Positions 34,536 through 42,194 of a stretch of 43,279 nt of DNA are shown here, piece by piece; position 1 is the stretch's first letter, and the number at the start of each line of letters is the position of its first letter. Source of the DNA: Deltaproteobacteria bacterium HGW-Deltaproteobacteria-4 (lineage in GTDB: Bacteria > Desulfobacterota > Desulfuromonadia > Desulfuromonadales > UBA2197). The notes under the pieces are model-generated. The model ran no database searches, was not told where the DNA came from, and was given only the letters and a program-made list of their open reading frames with translations. Both the position numbers and the translations under genes were made by a program. The stretch covers positions 1-43,279 of the forward strand of contig PHAV01000021.1 in assembly GCA_002841765.1 (NCBI GenBank), in the 5' to 3' direction.

Positions 34536-35849
34536 ATGTCTTTTGAATCTCTCGGCCTGCGCGCCGAACTCCTCAGCGCCATTGCCACCCAGGGCTATAC
34601 CACCCCCACCCCGATCCAGACCCAGGCGATCCCGGTGATCTTTGCCGGCCACGACCTCCTCGCCGGCGCCCAGACCGGCACCGGCAAGACCGCGGCCTTT
34701 GCCCTGCCGATCGTGCAGATGCTCGGTAAGGAGTTCCCCAAGGAGAAACACCGTCGGCCCCGCGCCCTGGTACTGGTGCCGACCCGCGAACTCGCCGCCC
34801 AGGTCAGTGAAGATCTGCAATTTTACGGACGGCGCCTGTCGTTGCGCTCGACGATGATCTACGGCGGCGTTAACATCCAGGCGCAGATCGAACGCCTGGA
34901 GCGCGGCGTCGATATGGTCGTGGCCACGCCGGGACGCCTCCTCGATCATGCCGAACGCGAAACTATCGATCTTTCCATTGTCGAGTTTCTCGTCCTCGAC
35001 GAAGCCGACCGCATGCTTGATCTCGGCTTTATCGACGCTATCCTCAAAGTGGCGGAGTATCTGCCGGAGAACCACCAGACCCTGCTCTTTTCCGCCACCT
35101 ATTCGAACAGTATCAAGGAATTAGCCGACGAACTCCTTGACAAACCGAAGCGGATCGAAGTCGCGCGCCGGCAGATTACCGCCGATGCCGTGGTCCAGAC
35201 GATCTATCCGGTGGAGCGGAGCCGCAAAAGGGAGATGCTGTCGCATCTGATCCGCAAGGGGGAATGGAATCAGGTCCTGGTCTTTGTCCGCACCCGCTAC
35301 GGCGCCGACAAACTCACCGAAGAACTCCTCTTCGACGGCATCAAGGCCGCCGCCATCCACAGCAACAAGAGCCAGTCGATCCGCACCCGCACCCTGGCGG
35401 AGTTCAAGAAGGGGGAATTCCGCGTTCTGGTGGCGACCGATGTGGCAGCGCGCGGACTCGATATCGAACATCTGCCGCATGTGGTCAACTACGATCTCCC
35501 GCAGGTTCCGGAAGATTATGTCCATCGCATCGGCCGCACCGGTCGCGCCGGCGAGAACGGCGTCGCCCTCTCTCTGCTCTGTCGCGAAGAGCAGCCCTTG
35601 CTGACCGCCATCGAGAAGTTGCTGAAATACACCATCCCGCGCCAAACCATCGCCGAATTTCCCCAGATTGCGGTGCGGCGCAGCGTCAAGGCCAAAGAGG
35701 TCAAGACAGCGGCGGGACCAACCAAGTCCAAGAAGCGCGTCGCGCTGGCGAAAGCCAATGCTCCGTCAGCGACCCCTCCCCGCAAGAAAAAAGTCGTGGA
35801 AGAGAAACCGGCGATCAAGGTCGGTCGGCGGGTGAGCCGCATGAAATAA
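34536..35849 (+). CDS. rhlE: DEAD-box ATP-dependent RNA helicase RhlE
   Basis: 437 residues. The core motifs are all present: Q motif ([13 protein letters not shown], Gln28), Walker A AQTGTGKT (45-52), PTREL, TPGR, DEAD (155-158), SAT (186-188), and [10 protein letters not shown] near 330. After the two RecA-like domains comes a lysine-rich tail ([20 protein letters not shown]), which usually binds RNA. The N-terminus [16 protein letters not shown] is characteristic of RhlE. It remodels structured RNA in ribosome assembly and decay. AAGGA precedes the ATG. Confidence 0.92.
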   Translation: MSFESLGLRAELLSAIATQGYTTPTPIQTQAIPVIFAGHDLLAGAQTGTGKTAAFALPIVQMLGKEFPKEKHRRPRALVLVPTRELAAQVSEDLQFYGRRLSLRSTMIYGGVNIQAQIERLERGVDMVVATPGRLLDHAERETIDLSIVEFLVLDEADRMLDLGFIDAILKVAEYLPENHQTLLFSATYSNSIKELADELLDKPKRIEVARRQITADAVVQTIYPVERSRKREMLSHLIRKGEWNQVLVFVRTRYGADKLTEELLFDGIKAAAIHSNKSQSIRTRTLAEFKKGEFRVLVATDVAARGLDIEHLPHVVNYDLPQVPEDYVHRIGRTGRAGENGVALSLLCREEQPLLTAIEKLLKYTIPRQTIAEFPQIAVRRSVKAKEVKTAAGPTKSKKRVALAKANAPSATPPRKKKVVEEKPAIKVGRRVSRMK

Positions 35850-35872
35850 TCGCCCCACACACACCTTCTCAA

Positions 35873-35918
35873 CAACGCCGCCATCCAGCATCATGCTGAA
35901 TGGCGGCGTTGCTGTTTT
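35873..35918. terminator. Terminator hairpin after rhlE
   Basis: A stem of about 18 bp (CAACGCCGCCATCCAGCA pairing with TGCTGAATGGCGGCGTTG, one mismatch) with a 3-base loop is followed by CTGTTTT. It lies ~23 bases after the rhlE stop. Confidence 0.8.
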
Positions 35919-35934
35919 CACCCCCGGTGCAGCA

Positions 35935-35963
35935 GTGGCAGAAGGAGGAAAGCCCGCTATACT
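35935..35963 (+). promoter_or_regulatory. Candidate promoter of smsC-smsB
   Basis: GTGGCA (35935-35940) and TATACT (35958-35963; 5 of 6 to consensus) are 17 bases apart. They lie between the rhlE terminator and smsC, which starts ~45 bases downstream. Confidence 0.45.
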
Positions 35964-36008
35964 TCCTTGACGACCCTGCCCCCCCAATCCTGAGCAGAGG
36001 AAAGATTT

Positions 36009-36725
36009 ATGGCCCTGCTGGAACTGCACGACATCAGCTATCGCACCCCGGAACGGCTGATCCTTGCCGGCCTGTCACTGACCGTCGAAGCCGGCGAGGT
36101 CCATGCCCTCCTCGGTACCAACGGCACCGGAAAGAGCAGCCTCGCTTATCTGATCATGGGCTGCGAAGGATATGCGCCGAACCGTGGAGCGATCATCTTT
36201 GCCGGGCAAAGGATCAACAAACTCAAGCTGCATGAGCGCGCCCGTCTCGGCATTGCCCTGGCGTGGCAGGAACCGGTCCGCTTCGAGGGGCTGTCGGTGC
36301 GGGATTATCTGCTGCTGCGGGACAAGGGAGGCGATGCCGGTGCGGCCCTGCGACTGGTCGGACTGGAGCCGGAGCTCTACCTGCGGCGACTAGTCGACAA
36401 ATCACTGAGTGGCGGTGAGCGCAAGCGCATTGAACTCGCTTCGATCTTCGCCCTGCAGCCGCGATGCGCCATCCTTGATGAACCCGATTCCGGCATCGAC
36501 ATGCTCTCCACTGCCGATCTCCTCAATGTCATCAACGCCTTCCGGGCGATGGGGGCAGCCGTCCTCCTCATCACCCACCGCGAAGAGATCGCCCTGCAGG
36601 CCGACCGCGCCTCGCAACTCTGCGGCGGCAGGATCGTTTACTCCGGAACACCGGCACAGGTGACGACCTTCTACAAAGAAAGGCGCTGTCAGCTCTGTGA
36701 CGGCGAAGTGTGCAGCCATGACTGA
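36009..36725 (+). CDS. smsC: SufC-like ABC ATPase of an SMS-type Fe-S assembly pair (SmsC)
   Basis: 238 residues: a cytoplasmic ABC ATPase with Walker A GTNGTGKSS (36-44), signature LSGGERKR (133-140), Walker B CAILDEPDSGID (153-164) and the switch His190. These are the SufC forms, with no membrane partner nearby. The next gene is a SufB/SufD-like protein overlapping by eight bases. There is no sufD, sufS, sufU or sufE, so the pair fits the SMS (SUF-like minimal system) described as an ancestral Fe-S machinery; that label is established for the family, and applying it here is inference. The C-terminus carries a CxxCxxxxC motif (Cys227, 230, 235 in RRCQLCDGEVCSHD), unlike canonical SufC. Confidence 0.85.
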   Translation: MALLELHDISYRTPERLILAGLSLTVEAGEVHALLGTNGTGKSSLAYLIMGCEGYAPNRGAIIFAGQRINKLKLHERARLGIALAWQEPVRFEGLSVRDYLLLRDKGGDAGAALRLVGLEPELYLRRLVDKSLSGGERKRIELASIFALQPRCAILDEPDSGIDMLSTADLLNVINAFRAMGAAVLLITHREEIALQADRASQLCGGRIVYSGTPAQVTTFYKERRCQLCDGEVCSHD

Positions 36726-37653
36726 TTTCGAGCGATTGATGAGCGCCTTTGGCGTCGCCGGCGGCGATCAGGCGATCCTTGGCGATACAAAGACCCCCCA
36801 TCTGCTGGCGGTGGGACACAGCATTCTCAGCGCCCGTTCGGTAGCGGGACTGGAGGTCGAAACTGAAGAACAACGTGACGGCATCCGCGCTCGGGTACGC
36901 ATCCTCGCCGGAGTGAAGCTGACCAACCCTCTCCACCTCTGTTTCGGCGTCCTCCATAAGCGCGGTACCCAGCGTATCGCCATGGAGGTGATGCTGGAGA
37001 AGGGGGCAAGCGCCACCTTTATCGCCCACTGCCTCTTGCCGGATGCCGTCAAAGTGCGCCACCTCATGGAGGCGCAGATAGAGATCGGCGAAGAGGCGCA
37101 GCTTTGCTACAGAGAAACCCACTACCACGGCCCGCACGGCGGGGTGAAGGTGGTGCCTAAGGCGCAGGTCAAGATCGCCCGCGCCGGCCGCTACTCATCC
37201 GATTTCACCCTGATTGTCGGCCGTGTCGGGGTACTCGCCATCGACTACAGCGTGGAGGTTGGCGAGGCTGCCGTCTGCGAACTGCTGGCGCGGGTCTTTG
37301 CCCACGCCAACGACCAGGTGCAGATCACGGAGAAGATCGTCCTCGCCGGCCGGAATGCCCGCGGCCTGATCAAAACCCGCATCGCGCTGGAGGATGACGC
37401 ACAAGGGGAAGTGACCGGCATCACCGAAGGGCATGCCGCCGGAGCGCGCGGCCATGTCGACTGCCTGGAGATCGTCAAGGACCGCGCCGTCGCCAAGGCG
37501 ATCCCCATTGTTCACGTCACCCATCCCGGCGCCAAGGTCACCCACGAAGCGGCGATCGGCAGTGTCGATCAACGTCAGCTGGAGACCTTGATGGCGCACG
37601 GCCTCACCCCCGAAGAAGCGGTGGAGGTGATCGTCAAGGGGATACTGGCGTAA
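36718..37653 (+). CDS. smsB: SufB/SufD-like scaffold of an SMS-type pair (SmsB)
   Basis: 311 residues from ATG 36718; a longer GTG start at 36697 is less likely. It has the SufB/SufD beta-helix core and C-terminal helical block: HYHGPHGGVKVVPKAQVKI, ARVFAHANDQVQITEKIVLAG, GHVDCLEIVKDRAVA, IPIVHVTHPGAKVTHEAAIG, and LMAHGLTPEEAVEVIVKGIL. It is much shorter than E. coli SufB (~495), lacking the N-terminal part. With SmsC it should form an ATP-driven Fe-S scaffold. Candidate ligands are the conserved Cys in GHVDCLEI and the HYHGPHGG histidines. It overlaps smsC by eight bases, indicating coupled translation. Confidence 0.85.
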   Translation: MTDFERLMSAFGVAGGDQAILGDTKTPHLLAVGHSILSARSVAGLEVETEEQRDGIRARVRILAGVKLTNPLHLCFGVLHKRGTQRIAMEVMLEKGASATFIAHCLLPDAVKVRHLMEAQIEIGEEAQLCYRETHYHGPHGGVKVVPKAQVKIARAGRYSSDFTLIVGRVGVLAIDYSVEVGEAAVCELLARVFAHANDQVQITEKIVLAGRNARGLIKTRIALEDDAQGEVTGITEGHAAGARGHVDCLEIVKDRAVAKAIPIVHVTHPGAKVTHEAAIGSVDQRQLETLMAHGLTPEEAVEVIVKGILA

Positions 37654-37728
37654 GGCAAGGTGCCGCCGCACAACTGTTTTTTACGATCTCCCCATCTTTG
37701 CAACTTTGGGGTGATTGCTCTTGACCAT

Positions 37729-37757
37729 TTCACTGTTAAGCTTTGGTTAAATACAAT
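37729..37757 (+). promoter_or_regulatory. Candidate promoter of the amrS unit
   Basis: TTCACT (37729-37734) and TACAAT (37752-37757; 5 of 6 to consensus) are 17 bases apart in an AT-rich stretch ~20 bases before amrS. The 125-base gap after smsB supports a separate transcript. Confidence 0.5.
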
Positions 37758-37778
37758 CAAGATTGACAGGAGGAGTTC

Positions 37779-38789
37779 ATGCAGGAGGCGATGTTCTACG
37801 AAGAACGGGAGGACAATCGGGTGCGTTGCGGCCTGTGCCGCTTCCGCTGCCTGATTGCCGACGGCGCCCGCGGTCACTGCGGGGTCCGCGAGAACCAGGA
37901 CGGCATCCTTTACAGTCTCGTCTACGGCAAGCTCTGCGCCGAGAACGTCGACCCCATCGAAAAGAAACCCCTTTTTCATTTCCAGCCGGGAAGCCGTTCC
38001 TACTCCATCGCCACGGTGGGGTGCAACTTCCGCTGCCGCCACTGCCAAAACTACGAAATCTCGCAGGTTGAGAAGGAGACGCCGATCCGGGGGATGGCAC
38101 GCACTCCATCCGAAGTGGTGAAAAAAGCTATGGCGCATGGCTGTGCCTCCATTGCCTACACCTACACCGAACCGACCATCTTCTTTGAATTTGCCTATGA
38201 CACCGCCCGAATCGCCCATGAAGCCGGCCTAAAGAACATCTTCGTCACCAACGGCTACATCACCCCCGAAGCCCTCGCCACCATCGCTCCCTGGCTCGAC
38301 GCCGCCAATATCGATCTTAAGGGCTTCTCCGAAAACTTCTACCGCGACATCGTCCATGCCCGCCTGTCTGAGGTTCTCGATTCGATTATCGAGTATCGCA
38401 AACAGGGGATCTGGATCGAGCTCACTACCCTGATCATCCCCGGCCTCAATGACGATGAAAAGGAGCTGCAGGAACTCGCGAGCTTCATCGTTGCCAACCT
38501 CGGGGTCGACACCCCCTGGCACGTCAGCCAGTTCTACCCCACTTACAAACTGATGGACCGCCCCCGCACCCCCCTCGCCACCCTGCGCCGGGCGCGGGAG
38601 ATCGGTCGCGCCGCCGGTCTGCGCTATGTCTACGAAGGAAATGTCCCCGGCGAGGGGGGAGAGAACACCTGGTGTCCGTCCTGTGCCGCCCTGCTCATCG
38701 AACGCTACGGCTTTGCCATCGGCACCAACCGCATCCGCAACGGGGTCTGCCCCGGTTGTGGCACTGCCATTGCCGGCATCGGTATGTGA
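37779..38789 (+). CDS. amrS: AmmeMemoRadiSam system radical SAM enzyme
   Basis: 336 residues. The radical SAM 4Fe-4S motif CxxxCxxC is at Cys82/86/89 (GCNFRCRHC), followed by YTYTEPTIFFEF, the block typical of this family (TIGR04337). An N-terminal cysteine cluster (Cys17, 20, 24, 34 in RCGLCRFRC...GHCG) and C-terminal CxxC pairs (WCPSCAAL, VCPGCGTA) are also present, suggesting extra metal or cluster sites. The family is named for fusion or neighbourhood with AMMECR1 and Memo proteins; neither lies in this window. The substrate is not settled. GGAGG lies before the ATG. It probably depends on Fe-S assembly by the neighbouring smsCB. Confidence 0.92.
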   Translation: MQEAMFYEEREDNRVRCGLCRFRCLIADGARGHCGVRENQDGILYSLVYGKLCAENVDPIEKKPLFHFQPGSRSYSIATVGCNFRCRHCQNYEISQVEKETPIRGMARTPSEVVKKAMAHGCASIAYTYTEPTIFFEFAYDTARIAHEAGLKNIFVTNGYITPEALATIAPWLDAANIDLKGFSENFYRDIVHARLSEVLDSIIEYRKQGIWIELTTLIIPGLNDDEKELQELASFIVANLGVDTPWHVSQFYPTYKLMDRPRTPLATLRRAREIGRAAGLRYVYEGNVPGEGGENTWCPSCAALLIERYGFAIGTNRIRNGVCPGCGTAIAGIGM

Positions 38790-38828
38790 TCCCGAACCGG
38801 CCGGAAAGTTACCGGCCAAGGAGGAGTT

Positions 38829-39317
38829 ATGCAACTCGAAATCCATAACGTCAAGATCGAGTATCCGGAAGGATGCAACATCATCCTCGGCCAGACCCAC
38901 TTCATCAAGAGCGCGGAAGATCTTTATGAAATCATCGTCTCGGCGGTACCGCAGGCCCGCTTCGGCATCGCCTTTACCGAGGCATCCGGTCCCTGCCTGA
39001 TCCGCACGGAAGGGAATGACGACGATCTGACCCGGGACTGCATCACCGCCCTCAAGGCGATCGGCGCCGGCCATGTCTTCTGCATCCTGCTGCGCGAGGC
39101 CTTTCCGATCAACGTCCTCAATCAGATCAAGCACTGCCCTGAGGTCTGCACCATCTACTGTGCCACCGCCAACCCCCTGCAGGTCATCGTCGCCTCTACT
39201 CTTCAGGGGTGGGGAATTCTCGGCGTCATCGACGGGGCGCCGCCCAAGGGGGTGGAGACCGATTTCGATCGACAGGAACGCCACGCACTGATGCGCCGGC
39301 TCGGCTACAAACGCTGA
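38829..39317 (+). CDS. Adenosine-specific kinase (PF04008 family)
   Basis: 162 residues starting MQLEIHNVKIEYPEGCNIIL, matching the small adenosine-specific kinase/DUF355 family known from archaea and anaerobic bacteria: GQTHFIKSAEDLYE, FGIAFTEASGPCLIRTEGND, CILLREAFPINVLNQIK, and STLQGWGILGVIDGAPPKGVE read in part. The family phosphorylates or binds adenosine; the physiological role is poorly known. AAGGAGG lies before the ATG. It follows amrS by 39 bases, with a 6-bp hairpin (GGCCGG/CCGGCC) in the gap, and precedes pcm by 14 bases, so co-transcription is likely. Confidence 0.88.
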   Translation: MQLEIHNVKIEYPEGCNIILGQTHFIKSAEDLYEIIVSAVPQARFGIAFTEASGPCLIRTEGNDDDLTRDCITALKAIGAGHVFCILLREAFPINVLNQIKHCPEVCTIYCATANPLQVIVASTLQGWGILGVIDGAPPKGVETDFDRQERHALMRRLGYKR

Positions 39318-39331
39318 AGAGAGGGGAGAGT

Positions 39332-39997
39332 GTGACGATCCGGGTGCCCTGGAGTACGAGAAAGGAAGAAGCGCGCGACGTCATGTTCCGCGAGGATCTG
39401 ATCGGCCGCGGCATTACGGATACAGCGGTGCTGCGGGCGATGCGCGAGGTGCCGCGGGAGGAATTTGTCGCCCCGGAACTTGCGGCCCATGCTTATGCCG
39501 ATCACCCGTTGCCGATTGAAGAAGAGCAAACGATCTCGCAGCCCTACATCGTCGCTTATATGACCGAAGCGCTGGAGCTGTCCCCCACCGACCGGGTGCT
39601 GGAGATCGGTACCGGCTCCGGCTACGCCGCCGCAGTGTTGAGCCGGATTGCCACGACGGTCTACACCGTCGAACGGCTGGGGAGATTAGCCGCTAATGCT
39701 CGAGAACGATTAACAGCACTCGGCTACAGCAATATTGTCGTCCATGAAGGGGACGGCACCCTCGGCTGGCCGGAACATGCCCCATACGATGCTATCGTTG
39801 TCACCGCCGGGGCGCCGAAACTGCCGGAAGCACTTCTCGAGCAACTCGCCCCGGGCGGACGGATGGTCATCCCCATCGGCCCGACCTCCTTCCTGCAGAT
39901 GCTGGTCCGGGTCAGGCGGCGCGGTGAAAATGATTACCACAGTGAAGAACTCTGCCCGGTCCGCTTCGTCCCCCTGATCGGTGCGGCCGGGTGGTAA
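39332..39997 (+). CDS. pcm: Protein-L-isoaspartate O-methyltransferase
   Basis: 221 residues from a GTG start at 39332, chosen for the GGGGAG site before it; an internal ATG at 39383 is the alternative. It methylates L-isoaspartyl residues in aged proteins using SAM, starting their repair. Hallmarks are FVAPELAAHAYADHPLPI, TISQPYIVAYMTEAL (67-81), the SAM-binding VLEIGTGSGYAAAVL (from 89), and DAIVVTAGAPKLPEALLEQLAPGGRMVIPIG read in part. It is in a tight run after the adenosine kinase gene. Confidence 0.95.
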   Translation: MTIRVPWSTRKEEARDVMFREDLIGRGITDTAVLRAMREVPREEFVAPELAAHAYADHPLPIEEEQTISQPYIVAYMTEALELSPTDRVLEIGTGSGYAAAVLSRIATTVYTVERLGRLAANARERLTALGYSNIVVHEGDGTLGWPEHAPYDAIVVTAGAPKLPEALLEQLAPGGRMVIPIGPTSFLQMLVRVRRRGENDYHSEELCPVRFVPLIGAAGW

Positions 39998-40033
39998 GGA
40001 ACAAAAAAAAATGCTCATGTGACGAGGTGTGCC

Positions 40034-40864
40034 ATGGCATACAATGACGGATTAGCCAGGAGTGCGTTGAATCTTCCGAGTACCTTCAAGGACAGCCGGG
40101 TGCGGGGAAAGTTTCTCAGTGAAGGAATGGAGCTGGCCGAGAAGGTCCAACAGCTCCTGCTGCCAAAAAGTTCACCTTCCTGCAACTGGTGCCGCAGCGG
40201 CGTCAAGAACCGGATGGCGTCGGGACTCGGCGGCGACTACTTCGATATCATCAATATGCCCGATGAATGCCAAACCCTCTTTATCGGTGATGTCACCGGC
40301 CATGGCCTGCATGCGTCGATGGTCATGTCCCTGATCTATGGTTTCATTCATCCCGTCGCCGTCGGCAGCTGTGCGCCACTCGAACTGGTGCAGCAGGTCA
40401 ACCGCTTCCTCATCGAGTTTGCCCGCCGCTCGGAGACCATCGACCAGTACTTCTCCTCCTCCCTTTTCTACGGGATCATCGATCCACGCACCTTCGCCAT
40501 GCATTATGTCAATGCCGGCCAGGTTCCTGCTCTGGTCCTCCGCGATGGAAAGGTCGAAGAACTGCACTCCACCGGCCCGCCCATCGGTTTCTTCGAGATG
40601 CCGGAGATCCAGCTGCAATCCTACAGCTTTGCCCGGGGAGATCGCCTCCTTTTGTATACCGACGGCATCATCGAAACCGCCAACGCCAGTGGCGAGCCCT
40701 TTGGTCTCGAACGTTTGAAAGAACTGCTGCAAACAACCGCCGGCACCGATCACCACGAATTTCTTTGCCTCCTCTTCCAGTCCCTCAGCGATTTCGGCGT
40801 CTCCGACCCCCCTGAGGACGACTGTTCCGCCATCGTCATCGACCTGCATGGCTGCCGGGCGTAA
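40034..40864 (+). CDS. SpoIIE-family PP2C-type serine phosphatase
   Basis: 276 residues from ATG 40034, with GAGGTG upstream. The PPM/SpoIIE metal-binding residues are visible: GGDYFDI (66-72), GDVTGHG (85-91), TDGIIE near 213-218, and PEDDCSAIVIDL near the end. The short N-terminus has the EKVQQLLLP segment usual before RsbU-type phosphatase domains. No sensor domain or membrane segment is present. Such proteins dephosphorylate anti-sigma-factor antagonists, but no partner lies nearby. The 36-base gap after pcm is compatible with the same transcript. Confidence 0.9.
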   Translation: MAYNDGLARSALNLPSTFKDSRVRGKFLSEGMELAEKVQQLLLPKSSPSCNWCRSGVKNRMASGLGGDYFDIINMPDECQTLFIGDVTGHGLHASMVMSLIYGFIHPVAVGSCAPLELVQQVNRFLIEFARRSETIDQYFSSSLFYGIIDPRTFAMHYVNAGQVPALVLRDGKVEELHSTGPPIGFFEMPEIQLQSYSFARGDRLLLYTDGIIETANASGEPFGLERLKELLQTTAGTDHHEFLCLLFQSLSDFGVSDPPEDDCSAIVIDLHGCRA

Positions 40865-40885
40865 AGATTTTGGCCGGAACAGCGC

Positions 40886-41353
40886 CTAATCGCCGACCTT
40901 TTGCATCGGACAATGCAACGCCTCAGCCAGGCAAACGGCTTGATCCTTCAACCCGCCACCTTTGATACCCGCCACCACAAAAGCCTTCCCTTTTGCATGG
41001 ACAACATCCATACGAAATCTTGGCGTAGCGGAATGACCGGTGACCTGACGCGTCAGTTCAACCCGGATGATGGCAGCGGCGTCGAGATGGATCAATGTGA
41101 CCGGCAGGCCGGCGATGCTCTTGCGAAGATGCAGACGGCCATCGGTGGTTACGAGGACCGAGGTCCGGATCAGCGCCGCGCCGGCAATCAGCAGAGCCAA
41201 CAAGGCGACACCCCCGATCGCCAGACGGATCAAAAGGGACACCTCCGCCGCCCAGGCGCTCCAGAAAAGGAGCATGGAGACCGGAGCAAGCCAGAGGGCG
41301 AGGGATAATTCTTCCGGCCAGATCTGTTGGTAGCGGATGTCTTTTTCGCTCAT
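40886..41353 (-). CDS. Small two-helix membrane protein of unknown function
   Basis: 155 residues from ATG 41353 (MSEKDIRYQQIWPEE); a longer frame to 41437 has no better site. Two hydrophobic helices at about 17-34 and 38-62 are followed by a ~90-residue soluble part (VLVTTDGRLHLRKSIAGLPVTLIHL...FRMDVVHAKGKAFVVAGIKGG). That architecture resembles bacterial PH-like membrane proteins, but I cannot name a family with confidence. It converges with the phosphatase gene. Confidence 0.6.
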   Translation of the reverse strand: MSEKDIRYQQIWPEELSLALWLAPVSMLLFWSAWAAEVSLLIRLAIGGVALLALLIAGAALIRTSVLVTTDGRLHLRKSIAGLPVTLIHLDAAAIIRVELTRQVTGHSATPRFRMDVVHAKGKAFVVAGIKGGGLKDQAVCLAEALHCPMQKVGD

Positions 41354-41491
41354 GGGATTTCCCGTCACGGTGAGAATGATGTAATAGATTACGTGACAGC
41401 TAACATGCCATTGCCGGCTGCGGATTTCAAGATGCACTTGACAGCAGCGCGACGACTGGCAGACTGAGAGAAACCTGAAAAGGCAATTTCA

Positions 41492-41534
41492 CACGGATGA
41501 CACGGATGACACGGATGACACGGATGACACGGAT
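41492..41534. repeat. 9-bp tandem repeat (CACGGATGA, ~5 copies)
   Basis: Four full copies of CACGGATGA and a partial fifth (CACGGAT) lie in the divergent gap between the membrane-protein gene and the lipoprotein gene. The unit length is a multiple of three, so it keeps all frames open and produces a spurious Pro-Cys-His repeat on the minus strand. The rest of 41354-41602 shows no gene. Confidence 0.85.
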
Positions 41535-41602
41535 AAAGACAGATAAAGCGAAGAGTGGTGTGCAAAATGCCTTTTACTAACTCAATCTTTTGGAGGTCTG
41601 CC

Positions 41603-42103
41603 ATGCGCCGTTTGTTCGCCCTGCTCATCACCGCCCTGCTTGGCTGCACCGCCTGCACCTTACCGATCAGCCAGCCTTCCCTCGAACTGGTGGACCGCGA
41701 CATCACCTTCACGGCCCTGCGCCAGGACCCCGACCGCTATATGGGGCGCTATCTTCTCCTCGGCGGGGCAATCGTCGCGGTGCGCAACAGCAGTGCCGGG
41801 AGTGAACTGGAGGTGGTGCAATTTGCCACTGACCGTAACGGCAGGATCACCGCCACCGACAACTCCGGCGGACGCTTCCTTGTCCAGGTCGCCACCTTCA
41901 GCGAACCGGCCGTCTATCAAGGGCGCTTGGTCACGCTGGTGGGCAAGGTCGCCGGCCAGGTGCAGGCCCGCCTCGACGAGATCGATTATCTCTACCCGCT
42001 GTTGACGGCGCAGGAACTCCATCTCTGGAAACCGGAGGAGAGTCCGGACGCATCACGTGTCCGTTTTGGTTTTGGATTGGGGGTCGGGACAGTGTTCCAT
42101 TGA
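41603..42103 (+). CDS. Slp-family outer-membrane lipoprotein
   Basis: 166 residues from ATG 41603, with GGAGG before it. A lipoprotein signal peptide is clear: MRRLFALLITALLGC, lipobox LLGC with Cys15 as the lipid-modified residue. The mature part (SLELVDRDITFTALRQDPDRYMGRYLLLGGAIVAVRN, read in blocks, and GRLVTLVGKVAG) fits the Slp/YeaY starvation-inducible lipoprotein family, with a final Phe/His-type outer-membrane ending (GVGTVFH). It is probably anchored in the outer membrane. Function is unknown. Confidence 0.85.
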   Translation: MRRLFALLITALLGCTACTLPISQPSLELVDRDITFTALRQDPDRYMGRYLLLGGAIVAVRNSSAGSELEVVQFATDRNGRITATDNSGGRFLVQVATFSEPAVYQGRLVTLVGKVAGQVQARLDEIDYLYPLLTAQELHLWKPEESPDASRVRFGFGLGVGTVFH

Positions 42104-42116
42104 GGGGAGGAGTGAA

Positions 42117-42194
42117 ATGAATGATTTGCAGGATGAGATTCGCGTGATTGATGTGGGAAGGCCCTCGCAAGGCATTGATCACAACTCCCCGTAA
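42117..42194 (+). CDS. Possible 25-residue ORF after the lipoprotein gene
   Basis: ATG at 42117 preceded by a strong GGGGAGGAG site, 13 bases after the lipoprotein stop, opens a 25-codon frame (MNDLQDEIRVIDVGRPSQGI and five more residues). It overlaps the 3' end of the opposing EcsC gene by 16 bases. It could be a real small protein or the remnant of a longer second cistron cut short when the EcsC gene arrived. No family is recognised. Confidence 0.3.
   Translation: MNDLQDEIRVIDVGRPSQGIDHNSP

Noticed and set aside
38799-38817. 6-bp hairpin GGCCGG/CCGGCC before the adenosine kinase gene as a terminator or regulator
   Set aside because: The stem is short, has no T-run, and lies within a tightly spaced gene run; not enough to call it functional.
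38229-39284. Long minus-strand frame opposite amrS and the adenosine kinase gene
   Set aside because: It spans two real genes and their gap, has no domain pattern, and is a GC-rich antisense shadow.
41492-41534. Possible CRISPR array
   Set aside because: The units are 9 bases, directly adjacent with no spacers, and there are no cas genes in the window.
41389-41712. Minus-strand reading frame with a Pro-Cys-His repeat (possible metal-binding protein)
   Set aside because: The repeat is the 9-bp tandem DNA repeat read in frame, and the frame runs antisense through the start of a convincing lipoprotein gene.
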